From Leptospira barantonii (GTDB lineage Bacteria; Spirochaetota; Leptospiria; Leptospirales; Leptospiraceae): a stretch of 64,000 bases of DNA. Below the pieces are notes generated by a model that ran no database searches, was not told the origin of the DNA, and saw only the letters and a list, made by a program, of their open reading frames with translations. The stretch lies in assembly GCF_002811925.1 (NCBI RefSeq), contig NZ_NPDS01000001.1:766001-830000 (forward strand), written 5' to 3'. Below, piece after piece: positions 13,301-21,702 of the stretch. Position numbers and translations under genes: made by a program. Each line of letters opens with the position of its first letter. Position 1 is the first letter of the stretch.

Positions 13301-14050
13301 TTAAAAACCGATCATCATTCCTCCGTCGACACGAAGGGTCGCACCGGTGATCCAATCCGCTTCGTCCGAAGCAAGAAAATGAATCGCGGAAGAAATCGCT
13401 TCTTCCGGATTTCTTGAAATCTTCAGAGGAATCGTATCCAAAACCCGTTCGCGAACTTCTTTCGGAACCCCGGCCGCAAAGTCGTTGTCTATAAAACCGG
13501 AAGCCACGCAGTTTACGGTGATGTTTCTGGACGCGAGTTCTCTTGCGGAGGATTTGGTAAGGGCCATAAGACCCGCCTTTGCGGAAGAATAGTTACTCTG
13601 TCCCCCGTTTCCGTAAAACCCGGATACGGAACCGATGTTTATGATTCTACCATATTCTTTTTTCATCATATACTTGGCGGCGGCTTGTGTGCCTAAGAAA
13701 GCGCCTTTTAGATTCACGTTGAAAACATCGTCCCATTTTTCTTCGCTCATTCTCAAAAGAAGATCGTCTTTGATGATCCCCGCGTTGTTCACCCAAACGT
13801 CTATCTTTCCGGTTTCCTTAAACGCGTATTCGGCGAGTTCTTTCACCTGAATCTTGTCCTTTACGTCGCAGACTTTTCCGAGGACTTTTCCTTTGTGGAA
13901 CGATTTCAATTCTTCGATCGTTCTTTCGATTTGAGCGGAATCCAAATCCGATACGACTACGGTTGCGTTCTTCAATAGGAAATTTTTCGCGCTTATCTTT
14001 CCGATTCCTCTTGCGGAGCCGGTGATCACTATCGTTTTTTCAGAAAACAT
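13301..14050 (-). CDS. fabG: 3-oxoacyl-ACP reductase-like SDR
   Basis: A 249-residue classical short-chain dehydrogenase: TGSARGIGK cofactor motif, VNNAGI, the catalytic Ser in INIGSVSG and the YSSAKAG motif with Tyr and Lys, and a C-terminal TGATLRVDGG typical of FabG. I start it at the ATG at 14050 because GGAGGA lies just upstream; an ATG four codons earlier overlaps that site. A 20-bp palindrome lies directly before the ribosome binding site and is repeated in front of the marR gene upstream, so regulation by that MarR protein is likely. It may act on a specialised acyl substrate rather than in bulk fatty acid synthesis. Confidence 0.85.
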   Translation of the reverse strand: MFSEKTIVITGSARGIGKISAKNFLLKNATVVVSDLDSAQIERTIEELKSFHKGKVLGKVCDVKDKIQVKELAEYAFKETGKIDVWVNNAGIIKDDLLLRMSEEKWDDVFNVNLKGAFLGTQAAAKYMMKKEYGRIINIGSVSGFYGNGGQSNYSSAKAGLMALTKSSARELASRNITVNCVASGFIDNDFAAGVPKEVRERVLDTIPLKISRNPEEAISSAIHFLASDEADWITGATLRVDGGMMIGF

Positions 14051-14062
14051 AAATTCCTCCAT

Positions 14063-14082
14063 TTATTTCGATATCGAAATAA
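14063..14082. promoter_or_regulatory. Palindromic operator upstream of fabG
   Basis: TTATTTCGATATCGAAATAA is a perfect 20-bp palindrome, 12 bases before the fabG ATG and within the 52-bp gap after marR. The same 20 bases recur at 14532-14551. Confidence 0.75.
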
Positions 14083-14102
14083 TAGCCAAAAATCAAAAAT
14101 TT

Positions 14103-14531
14103 CTACTTTTCAAAATTAGAATGAATTCTTTCCAAAAGACGGATAAAGGTTTCTTTTTCCTCGGGAAGAAGCCCCTTATAGAGTTTTTGATTGGTGGTAT
14201 TCGAAGCACGAATGACCGCCTCGCGTGTTGTCTTTCCTTTTGCGGTAAGAACGGCGTTAAAAACCCTTTCGTCATCTGGCGATTGAATTCTTTTTACGTA
14301 TTTCAATTCCTCCATCTTGTCCAATAAGGCGGTGATCGTCGAATTGGTTCGGTCCAACGTGTTTGCCAGTTCGCTCATCGTCATTTCCCCCGAAACACCT
14401 AAGGCGTACAATACACCCCCGTGTGCGGGCACCAAGTCCTTGATTCCTTCCTTTTCGAATTCTTTACTTAAGAACTTTTGGATTCTGTCTCTGGTTCTGG
14501 ATAAAAGATGGATCGCAAATTCTTGTTTCAT
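14103..14531 (-). CDS. MarR-family transcriptional regulator
   Basis: A 142-residue winged-helix protein. The DNA-binding core reads EMTMSELANTLDRTNSTITALLDKMEELKYVKRIQSPDDERVFNAVLTAKG, the MarR pattern with the wing D..DERV; helices at both ends form the dimer interface. It precedes fabG on the same strand, and both genes begin at copies of the same palindrome, so autoregulation plus control of fabG is the simplest reading. No cysteine or ligand pocket can be assigned. There is no visible ribosome binding site because the palindrome abuts the ATG. Confidence 0.92.
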   Translation of the reverse strand: MKQEFAIHLLSRTRDRIQKFLSKEFEKEGIKDLVPAHGGVLYALGVSGEMTMSELANTLDRTNSTITALLDKMEELKYVKRIQSPDDERVFNAVLTAKGKTTREAVIRASNTTNQKLYKGLLPEEKETFIRLLERIHSNFEK

Positions 14532-14553
14532 TTATTTCGATATCGAAATAAAT
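14530..14553. promoter_or_regulatory. Palindromic operator at the marR start
   Basis: The 20-bp palindrome TTATTTCGATATCGAAATAA (14532-14551) is extended here by two further matching pairs to 24 bp and overlaps the first base of the marR start codon. A bound dimer would block both transcription and ribosome access. Confidence 0.75.
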
Positions 14554-14721
14554 AGAATTTTTGTCAATCTAAAAATTTCTTCACGTTTCCCGTTTTTTAT
14601 CGTCCGTTCAAATTCTTTTGTTATGCGACAGAACAAATTATCGGATCATAAAGTCCATATTACAAATCGGAGTTCTCGGTTGAAATCGATTCTGTTCGAA
14701 TAAGATTGCCGTAATACCGTC

Positions 14722-14750
14722 TTGACAGCCTTCATTCTAATATTTTTGAT
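14722..14750 (+). promoter_or_regulatory. Candidate sigma-70 promoter for the GH13 gene
   Basis: TTGACA (14722-14727), 17-bp spacer, TTTGAT (14745-14750), placing a start point about 15 bp before the ATG at 14772, with GAAGAG as ribosome binding site between. Confidence 0.45.
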
Positions 14751-14771
14751 TCCATTAAAGCCCGAAGAGTT

Positions 14772-16481
14772 ATGACCGCTAAAAAACAGACTTCCAAAAA
14801 GAAATCATCCAATCAAATCGACAAGTGGTGGCAAAAGACCACGATTTATCAGATATATCCTCGTTCCTTTGCGGACAGCAACGAGGACGGGATCGGCGAT
14901 ATTCCCGGAATCATTTCCAAGTTGGATTACCTTCGGGATCTCGGGTTCGAAACGCTTTGGATTTCGCCTTTATATAAAGGTCCTCAGATGGATCACGGAT
15001 ATGACGTTAGTGACTATTACTCCATCGCTCCCGAATACGGTACACTCAAGGATGCAGAAAAGCTAATAAAAGAAGTCCACAAACGCGGAATGAAAATCGT
15101 TTTCGATATGGTGATGAATCATACTTCCGATGAACACGATTGGTTCAAACAATCCCGTTCCAGCCGTGAAAATCCGAAACGAGATTGGTATATCTGGAGA
15201 GACGGAAAAGGGAAGAATAAACCTCCCAATAACTGGAGTTCCTTCGTAACTCCGAAGGCTTGGAACTACGACGCGCATACGGATCAGTGGTATCTCGCGA
15301 GCTTTCTTGATTTTCAACCCGATTTGAATTACTATAATCCCGAAGTCAAAAAAGCGATGTTCGACGTTTTACGTTTTTGGCTGAAGAAGGGCGTGGACGG
15401 TTTTCGTTTGGATATCTTTCACGCGATTTATAAGGACAGATATTTCAGGGACAATCCGTTCCGTTTTAAATACATCGTTTCTGAAAACGATCACGACGGT
15501 TATTTTCAAAGTAGGGTTCATACCGTAAATCATCCGAATAACTTCGAATTTGCGAAAGAACTCAGATCCGTTCTCGAAGAATTCGACGGGGATCGATTCT
15601 CCGTCGGAGAAGTTGCGGGAGACGATCATATCATCAAACGTTACTTAGGCGAAAAAAGAGACGGCCTTAATCTTATCTTTTTGTTCGAGACTCTTCTTCT
15701 TAAATTCAAGATGACCTTCTTCAAAGGAATCATCAAGAAGATGGAAGAGGTTTATCCTTATCCTTACATTCCTACCTACGTTTTCGGAAACCACGATCAA
15801 AGACGTTACATGCGTAAGATCAACAATAACTTGGAAAAAGGAAAGCTCGTGGCCCTTTTTCAGTTCACTGCGCGCGGAGTTCCGGTCACGTATTACGGTG
15901 AAGAGATCGGAATGACGAACGAAACGATCAAACTGACCGAAGCTCAGGATCCTTTGGCGAGAATTTATCGTTGGTTAGGCGATACTCTTTCCGAATTTTT
16001 AGGTCTTGCAGACATCATCATTCGAGATCGCGCGAGATCTCCTATGCAATGGGACGATTCGCCAAACGCTGGTTTTACGACTAAAAAGGGAAAACCTTGG
16101 ATCCGCGTTCACGGTAACTATAAGGAACGAAACGTTTCCGTGGAATCGGAAGATCGTGATTCGCTTTTAAACACTTATAAAAGTGCGATTCACTTGAGAA
16201 ACGAAAGTCCAGCGTTGAAAGAAGGAACTCTTCAATTGATCGAAGAAGGAGTTCCCAAGGATATGCTTGTGTATTTACGGGAATCCGGAAATGAACGCAA
16301 GCTGATCGTTCTTAATTTCGGTAAAAAAACCAGGTTCTTTATCAATTCGACGGATTGTAGAAAATATTTCTATTCCACCGTTTTATTCGATCACAACGAG
16401 TTTGATCAGTTTAAGATTCCGCCTTGTTCCGGGGTTATATTAGGAAACGAGTATATTCCAAAAAAAGTGAATAAGAAATAG
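14772..16481 (+). CDS. GH13 alpha-glucosidase / oligo-1,6-glucosidase-like
   Basis: A 569-residue glycoside hydrolase family 13 enzyme acting on alpha-glucosides or malto/isomalto-oligosaccharides. The start of the barrel reads WWQKTTIYQIYPRSFADSN, with DGIGD (calcium-loop type), DMVMNHTSDEH, GVDGFRLDIF (nucleophile Asp near residue 213), SVGEVAG (acid/base Glu near 280) and FGNHDQ (third Asp near 341). The C-terminal beta domain is complete. No signal peptide: the lysine-rich first 15 residues suggest a cytoplasmic enzyme. Linkage specificity cannot be settled from motifs; trehalose-related activities are possible. Confidence 0.9.
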   Translation: MTAKKQTSKKKSSNQIDKWWQKTTIYQIYPRSFADSNEDGIGDIPGIISKLDYLRDLGFETLWISPLYKGPQMDHGYDVSDYYSIAPEYGTLKDAEKLIKEVHKRGMKIVFDMVMNHTSDEHDWFKQSRSSRENPKRDWYIWRDGKGKNKPPNNWSSFVTPKAWNYDAHTDQWYLASFLDFQPDLNYYNPEVKKAMFDVLRFWLKKGVDGFRLDIFHAIYKDRYFRDNPFRFKYIVSENDHDGYFQSRVHTVNHPNNFEFAKELRSVLEEFDGDRFSVGEVAGDDHIIKRYLGEKRDGLNLIFLFETLLLKFKMTFFKGIIKKMEEVYPYPYIPTYVFGNHDQRRYMRKINNNLEKGKLVALFQFTARGVPVTYYGEEIGMTNETIKLTEAQDPLARIYRWLGDTLSEFLGLADIIIRDRARSPMQWDDSPNAGFTTKKGKPWIRVHGNYKERNVSVESEDRDSLLNTYKSAIHLRNESPALKEGTLQLIEEGVPKDMLVYLRESGNERKLIVLNFGKKTRFFINSTDCRKYFYSTVLFDHNEFDQFKIPPCSGVILGNEYIPKKVNKK

Positions 16482-16513
16482 GCGGAATCGTTTTACGCTT
16501 TAGTTTATGGCGG

Positions 16514-16555
16514 ATTCCGTAGACCTTCTTCGATTCGAAGAGTAGTCTACGGAAT
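16514..16555. terminator. Hairpin between convergent genes
   Basis: ATTCCGTAGAC (16514-16524) pairs with GTCTACGGAAT (16545-16555), with an inner CTTCTTCG/CGAAGAG pairing. It lies between the ends of the GH13 and dienelactone hydrolase genes. There is no T-run, so function as a bidirectional terminator is only likely. Confidence 0.45.
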
Positions 16556-16597
16556 TGGATCGTCGATCCGCATTAGAATATTCGATTGTTGGAAAGT

Positions 16598-17395
16598 TTA
16601 ATCCCTCGATTTCGGAAACACTTCCCTAAAAAAGGACAACAATTCGTCCCAAGAACGTCTGTCCGCCTTTGCATTGTAAGCCGCTCCTTTAGAATTATCG
16701 TTTCCTGCGTCCTTGATCGTAAAGGAATGAACCGCGCCTCCGTAAGAAATAAACTGCCAATCGACTCCGGCCTTTCTCATTTCGTCTTGAAACGTCTCGA
16801 CTTCTTCCTTTTTAACGAATGGATCGTCGGCCCCGTGAAGCGCTAAAACTTTTCCTTTGATGTTTTTTGCGTCTTCGACGTTGGGCGTTGCCAAACCTCC
16901 GTGAAAACTAACGGTTCCTTGAACGGGAGCTCCGCTTCGTGCAAGTTCCAAGGCAACGGTTCCCCCGAAACAATAGCCGATCGCCGCAATCAAATTCGTA
17001 TCGACTTCGGGTTGCGACTTTAAGGTTTCAAGCGCGGCTAAAATGCGGGCGCGCATCAGTTTACGATCTTGTTTATAAGAATTCGCTAATTTAGCGGCTT
17101 CCTCCATCGCCTTCGGTCTTACACCTTTTCCGTATATGTCCACGGCTAAAGCCACGTAACCCAATCCCGCGAGTTTGTCCGCGCGCATTTTCGAGTTTTC
17201 GCTGAGTCCCATCCAATCGTGAACGACTAATACGCCGGGAACTTTCTTTTTGGAATCAAGAGCCGGATAAGCGATATAACCCTCTAAAGTGGTTTCCCCT
17301 TCCTGATACACGATCGTCTTGGACGCGGGTTTTGCCCAAATGGAAGAGACTGCAATAAGATTGAATAACGCAAAAAAAAGGAACATTCGTTTCAT
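16598..17395 (-). CDS. Dienelactone hydrolase family protein, exported
   Basis: A 265-residue alpha/beta hydrolase with a cleavable signal peptide (KRMFLFFALFNLIAVSSIWA, cleavage after about residue 21). The family triad is visible: Cys in GYCFGG (nucleophile), Asp in HGADDPF and His in GGAVHSF. VVHDWMGLSENSKMRADKLAGLGYVALAVDIYG is typical of DLH proteins. Periplasmic location argues against a role in aromatic ring catabolism; the substrate is unknown. It diverges from the cyclase gene. Confidence 0.88.
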   Translation of the reverse strand: MKRMFLFFALFNLIAVSSIWAKPASKTIVYQEGETTLEGYIAYPALDSKKKVPGVLVVHDWMGLSENSKMRADKLAGLGYVALAVDIYGKGVRPKAMEEAAKLANSYKQDRKLMRARILAALETLKSQPEVDTNLIAAIGYCFGGTVALELARSGAPVQGTVSFHGGLATPNVEDAKNIKGKVLALHGADDPFVKKEEVETFQDEMRKAGVDWQFISYGGAVHSFTIKDAGNDNSKGAAYNAKADRRSWDELLSFFREVFPKSRD

Positions 17396-17500
17396 GAAGA
17401 ATACCTCGCTCCCGGAATATAACGTTTCCTTAAAAAAACAAGTATTTACCTAAGTTCCGTTTAAACTTGTAAAATTTAAGACGAAATCTGAATCGTTCTA

Positions 17501-17536
17501 CTGATAAAATCTTGAAAATTTATATGATTTTATCAG
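17501..17536. promoter_or_regulatory. Inverted repeat upstream of the cyclase gene
   Basis: CTGATAAAATC (17501-17511) and GATTTTATCAG (17526-17536) form a perfect 11-bp inverted repeat with a 14-base spacer, 50 bp before the cyclase ATG and in the divergent intergenic region. It could be an operator or an RNA hairpin in the cyclase leader. Confidence 0.5.
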
Positions 17537-17586
17537 GATACGTTGTTTCTATCGTCCCGGATCCCGACTTCAAACAAAGGTAATAT

Positions 17587-19500
17587 ATGAAAAAGAAAAC
17601 CTCGTTCTATTTTACATTCGGAACCCTTTTATTTTTTAGCCTTTTCATATCTTGTTCCAATTCCGTTTCTTCCAAGATCGCTCCTCGCGCAGAAAAAGGG
17701 GTTTTGGATTTAAGGGAATGGGATTTTAATTCGGACGGAATCGTGAAGTTGGATGGTGAATGGTCTTTTGTCTGGAAACAACTGAGTCTTTCGAAACCGG
17801 ATCCGAACGCGACGGAAGCGAAATCATACAACGTTTTTGTTCCCGGCAATTGGAATTCTTATTCTGAAATTCCGGATATGGATTCCGCGAACGCCTATGG
17901 TTACGGGACGTTTACTCTGAAAGTATTGTTGAACGAAAATCAAAATCCGCTCGCGATTCGGTTTCAGGACGTAGGCACCGCAGGAGCGGTTTGGGTGGAC
18001 GGAGTTAAATTAATCCGAAGCGGCGTTGTGGGCACGGATGAAAACACTTCAAGACCGCAGTATCTTCCACGTTATGCGGAATTTCCGACATCCGGAAATG
18101 AAATTCTAATTCAAGTCGAAGTATCCAATTTCCATCATTTTAAGGGAGGAATCTGGGAGACGATTCGTCTTGGAAGTAAAAAAAGCATATCCGATTACAG
18201 AGAGGACCGATGGACGACCGAGATGTTCCTATTCGGAAGTATTGCCGTTATGGCTCTGTATCATTTCGGTTTGTTTTCTTTGAGAAGAAAGGACAAGTCA
18301 AGTTTATACTTCGGACTTTTCTGTTTTGTGATAGTGGTTCGTTTGTTGATGACCGGGGAACGATTTATCCTTCAAAAGTTTCCGGAGATTCAGTGGGAGT
18401 TTGGAAGTAAGGTGGAATATCTTTCTTTTTATCTGGCCTGGCCGATCTTTCAGAAATACATGGATACGATCTTTCCGGAAGATATGCCAAAGTTCGTTTG
18501 GAAGATCAGCGTAGCGGTGGTTGGCGTTTTTTCACTCGTGATTCTTTTCTTTCCGACGAAGATATTCGCGCTCACTCTCATTCCGTATCAACTTTTTCTT
18601 CTGGTTTATACTCTGCTCTTTTTCTTTTGGCTCGGAAGATTCATCTATCGCAAAAGAGACGGGGCGATCATCGCAAGTTTGGGAGCGCTCGCATTGATCG
18701 CGACCGCTATCAACGATATTCTTCAAAGTCAAACCGTAGTCAGCACGGGATATTATCTCCCGCTCGGATTGTTTACGTTTATCTTCGCGCAGTCGTATAT
18801 GCTTTCTTTGAAATTTTCGGCGGCTTTCGTCGCAATCGAAAATCTTTCGGCGGACTTAAAGGCCACGAACCAATCCTACAGCCGTTTTGTTCCTTTGGAA
18901 TTCTTGAAGTTTTTAGGAAAACAGAATATTACGGAAATTGAATTAGGAGATCAGACTCAAAAAGAAATGACGATTCTTTTTTCGGATATCCGTTCTTTTA
19001 CCGAACTTTCCGAAAAGATGACCCCTAAGGATAACTTCGATTTTTTGAATTCGTATATGGGAAAGATGGGACCCATAATCCGCAAACACGGAGGTTTTGT
19101 GGATAAATATCTCGGGGACGGAATTATGGCGTTGTTTCCGGATTCTCCCGATGACGCGCTTGAAGCCGCTCTCGAAATGAAACTGGAATTGGATCGACAC
19201 AATCAAAGTCGATTGGAAAGAAATTATGAACCGATTCGAATCGGGATCGGTATTCATACCGGAGTTTTAATGTTGGGTACGATCGGAGAAGTGGAAAGAA
19301 TGGACGGAACCGTTATTTCGGACGCGGTCAATCTCGCTTCACGAATCGAAGGGCTTACCAAAAAATACGGCGTCGACATTCTTCTTTCGGACGACAGCTT
19401 CCGCAAAATCAGAAATCGAATCAAACATTCCTTCAAAGAGTTGGGTAAGGTCGCCGTTAAGGGGAAGGAGAACTTGGTCGGCGTGTATCAGGTGGAATAA
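17587..19500 (+). CDS. Membrane adenylate/guanylate cyclase with 7TMR-DISM-type sensor
   Basis: A 637-residue class III nucleotide cyclase. Signal with possible lipobox LFISC (Cys 23), then a periplasmic jelly-roll sensor (about 40-200, containing LDGEWSFVWKQ, FVPGNWN, AVWVDGVKLI), seven or so membrane helices (about 210-410), and a cytosolic catalytic domain (about 445-637). Metal aspartates are in LFSDIRSFTELSEK (about 466) and KYLGDGIMALF (about 511); VISDAVNLASRIEGL holds the ribose/phosphate residues. Purine-specifying residues cannot be assigned with confidence, so cAMP is likely but not certain. If lipidated, the sensor would be anchored to a membrane from both sides. The 3' end overlaps the WYL gene tail-to-tail by 13 bp. 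Confidence 0.93.
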   Translation: MKKKTSFYFTFGTLLFFSLFISCSNSVSSKIAPRAEKGVLDLREWDFNSDGIVKLDGEWSFVWKQLSLSKPDPNATEAKSYNVFVPGNWNSYSEIPDMDSANAYGYGTFTLKVLLNENQNPLAIRFQDVGTAGAVWVDGVKLIRSGVVGTDENTSRPQYLPRYAEFPTSGNEILIQVEVSNFHHFKGGIWETIRLGSKKSISDYREDRWTTEMFLFGSIAVMALYHFGLFSLRRKDKSSLYFGLFCFVIVVRLLMTGERFILQKFPEIQWEFGSKVEYLSFYLAWPIFQKYMDTIFPEDMPKFVWKISVAVVGVFSLVILFFPTKIFALTLIPYQLFLLVYTLLFFFWLGRFIYRKRDGAIIASLGALALIATAINDILQSQTVVSTGYYLPLGLFTFIFAQSYMLSLKFSAAFVAIENLSADLKATNQSYSRFVPLEFLKFLGKQNITEIELGDQTQKEMTILFSDIRSFTELSEKMTPKDNFDFLNSYMGKMGPIIRKHGGFVDKYLGDGIMALFPDSPDDALEAALEMKLELDRHNQSRLERNYEPIRIGIGIHTGVLMLGTIGEVERMDGTVISDAVNLASRIEGLTKKYGVDILLSDDSFRKIRNRIKHSFKELGKVAVKGKENLVGVYQVE

Positions 19501-20435
19501 GAACCTGCGATTTTTTCGATTGCGATCAATAGATCCGTTTTTAGTTCTTTCGGTTCGATAAGAATCGCGGAATCGCCCAAACCGAGAACGTGATGCAGGG
19601 CCCATTCTTTCGTTTCGAGATCGACTTTCATTTCGATCCATTCGGTATCTATTTTAGAATATTCTAATATTCTTCCGTATGAGATCATTTTAAAAAAATC
19701 GAAACGTTCCGCTTTGATTCTGAGGAGGACCTGATAAGAAGGGAGTTTTGAGAAAAAGTTTTTCGTACTTTCTTGCCAGTATTTTTCCAGATCGAATTTT
19801 TTCGGTCTTTCAAACGAATCTCCGAGTTTCGCATCGATGATTCTGGAGATTCGGAAGGTTCTGAATTCTTTTCCGTACTTAGCGGCCAGATACCAGGTTT
19901 TTCCTTTTGCGACAAGACCCAAGGGAAGAATGATTCTTTTTTTGGATTCTTCATCGGATCGATAACGAAGAATGATTTTCTTTTCCTGCCACACCGCTTC
20001 CTGTATCAAAGGCAAGAACGGAAACTCCTCTTCGGAACAACCCCAACCGGCTCCGTCTATATGAATTCTTTGTCGAACCATCTCCGCTTCTTCTTGATAA
20101 GCCGGAGGAAGTGACGCCATAAATTTCATAAAGGCCGAGTCGAAATCTTTTTTCTTACCGAGATCGGAAGCGATTCGTGTCGAACTCGTAAGGATCATCG
20201 AAAAAATTTCTTCCTTTTTCATTCCAGTGAGATTGGTTCTGTAACCTTCCGAAAGTTCCCAGCCGCCTTTGGAACCTCGTTCCGCATATACGGGAACACC
20301 GGAAGCGCTTAAGGCTTCCATATCTCGATGAATCGTTCTTTCGGAAACCTCTAGTTTTTTGGCAAGGTCCCGAGAGGAGATTCTCCCTTTGGCCTGAAGT
20401 TGTAAAAGAATGGAGAGTAACCGATCCGCGCGCAT
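19488..20435 (-). CDS. HTH/WYL-domain transcriptional regulator (YafY type)
   Basis: A 315-residue regulator. The first 60 residues form a DeoR-like HTH (RLLSILLQLQAKGRISSRDLAKKLEVSERTIHRDMEALS), the middle is the WYL domain with GKTWYLAAKYGKEFRTFRISRI, and a C-terminal WCX-type extension ends the protein. WYL domains sense small ligands or nucleic-acid-derived signals. It is divergent from the SDR operon at 20581; an inverted repeat lies in that gap, so it likely controls that operon and itself. Confidence 0.92.
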   Translation of the reverse strand: MRADRLLSILLQLQAKGRISSRDLAKKLEVSERTIHRDMEALSASGVPVYAERGSKGGWELSEGYRTNLTGMKKEEIFSMILTSSTRIASDLGKKKDFDSAFMKFMASLPPAYQEEAEMVRQRIHIDGAGWGCSEEEFPFLPLIQEAVWQEKKIILRYRSDEESKKRIILPLGLVAKGKTWYLAAKYGKEFRTFRISRIIDAKLGDSFERPKKFDLEKYWQESTKNFFSKLPSYQVLLRIKAERFDFFKMISYGRILEYSKIDTEWIEMKVDLETKEWALHHVLGLGDSAILIEPKELKTDLLIAIEKIAGSYST

Positions 20436-20532
20436 GTTTCAATCATATTCCAAATACATGACAGTAATTGACATATATAATTTCTTAAACTGTAACTGAA
20501 ATCAATTTTTTTCGATGGTAAAAAACATTCTT

Positions 20533-20562
20533 TTGGATATATGACAGAGTTTGTCATGCTAA
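20533..20562 (+). promoter_or_regulatory. Promoter with embedded inverted-repeat operator for the SDR operon
   Basis: ATGACA (20541-20546) and TGTCAT (20552-20557) form a perfect 6-bp inverted repeat with a 5-base spacer. It sits between a candidate -35 TTGGAT (20533-20538) and a -10-like TGCTAA (20557-20562), 18 bp apart. A related half-site pair, ATGACAGTAATTGACAT, lies near the WYL regulator start (about 20458-20473). Confidence 0.6.
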
Positions 20563-20580
20563 CCGATGTAAGATGGGAGT

Positions 20581-21462
20581 ATGAAAAACAGAAATTTGGA
20601 AGGTAAGGTAGCGTTGGTAGCGGGCGCAACCAGAGGAGCCGGAAGGGGAATTGCGATCGAGTTGGGTGAAGCGGGTGCGACCGTTTACGTTACGGGAAGG
20701 AGTGTCCGTGGAAATTCTTCGGAGATGAATCGTAAAGAGACGATCGAAGAAACCGCGGAACTGATCCAATCTTCGGGCGGGAAGGCGATCTGGGTTCAAG
20801 TCGATCATACAAAGCCGGAAGAGGTAAAGTCCCTTCTTTCCAAAATTAAAAGAGAACAGGGAAAACTTGATATTCTAATCAACGATATTTGGGGCGGAGA
20901 TCCTTACATCGATTGGTCTCAGAAATTTTGGGAACATTCTTTGGAGAACGGACTCAAGGTGCAAAGAACCTGTTTGGATTCTCATTTGATTACGAATTAT
21001 TTTGCGGCGCCCTTGATGATCGAAACCGGTTCGGGTCTTGTGATAGAGATTACGGACGGGATCGACGGCAGATATAGAGGGAATTTATATTATTCTTTGA
21101 TCAAGTCCTCCATTATAAATCTTGCAAGTTATTTATCGGAGGAATTGAAACCCCACGGAATATCGGTGCTCGCGGTAACTCCCGGATTTTTGAGATCCGA
21201 GGCGATGCTCGATCATTTCGGAGTTGAGGAAAAAAATTGGAGGGACGGGGCCTTAAAAGAACCCCATTTTATCGCATCGGAAACTCCCGCTTATGTAGGA
21301 CGAGCGGTTGCGGCCTTAGCGATGGATCCGAACGTTTTTTCAAAAACGGGAACCGCTACGAGTTCTTGGAGACTTTCGGACGAATACGATTTTATGGATT
21401 TGGACGGAAATAGACCCCATTGGGGAAGATACTTTAAGGAAAAATTCGGAGAAGATATATGA
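20581..21462 (+). CDS. SDR family oxidoreductase
   Basis: A 293-residue short-chain dehydrogenase with GATRGAGRGIA at the cofactor site, INDIWGGDP in place of the usual NNAG, the catalytic YSLIK motif, and an extended C-terminus (GTATSSWRLSDEYDFMDLDGNRPHWGRYFKEKFGE) found in a subgroup of longer SDRs. GGGAG lies before the ATG. It is the first gene of a unit divergent from the WYL regulator, and the next small gene overlaps its stop by ATGA. Substrate unknown. Confidence 0.9.
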   Translation: MKNRNLEGKVALVAGATRGAGRGIAIELGEAGATVYVTGRSVRGNSSEMNRKETIEETAELIQSSGGKAIWVQVDHTKPEEVKSLLSKIKREQGKLDILINDIWGGDPYIDWSQKFWEHSLENGLKVQRTCLDSHLITNYFAAPLMIETGSGLVIEITDGIDGRYRGNLYYSLIKSSIINLASYLSEELKPHGISVLAVTPGFLRSEAMLDHFGVEEKNWRDGALKEPHFIASETPAYVGRAVAALAMDPNVFSKTGTATSSWRLSDEYDFMDLDGNRPHWGRYFKEKFGEDI

Positions 21463-21635
21463 AAACGAAACTGTTAAGCGAATTCGATTCGAATCAAACT
21501 CAAGTGTCGACGGGAACGTTGAGTATGATTTCCAGAATTTTATACCCTGCCTCCTTGTTGAATGTTCAGGAGCCGGAGACCGATATCGACTTTCAAAAAG
21601 CGGCGAATGAAGAATCGGAATCCGATCCGGATTGA
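21459..21635 (+). CDS. 58-residue protein coupled to the SDR gene
   Basis: The ATG overlaps the SDR stop in an ATGA arrangement and the frame runs 58 codons to a TGA at 21635. The N-terminal half is mixed and slightly hydrophobic (MISRILYPASLLNV around residue 23), and the C-terminal half is strongly acidic (EPETDID, EESESDPD). Coupling to the SDR and the following 67-bp gap with a new ribosome binding site favour a real gene, but it could be a remnant. No family recognised. Confidence 0.5.
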   Translation: MKTKLLSEFDSNQTQVSTGTLSMISRILYPASLLNVQEPETDIDFQKAANEESESDPD

Positions 21636-21702
21636 TGCCGAGGGAATGAATCCGCGCGCGATACGCAAAAGAACGCATATTTTTTAAATACATTAGGAGT
21701 TT

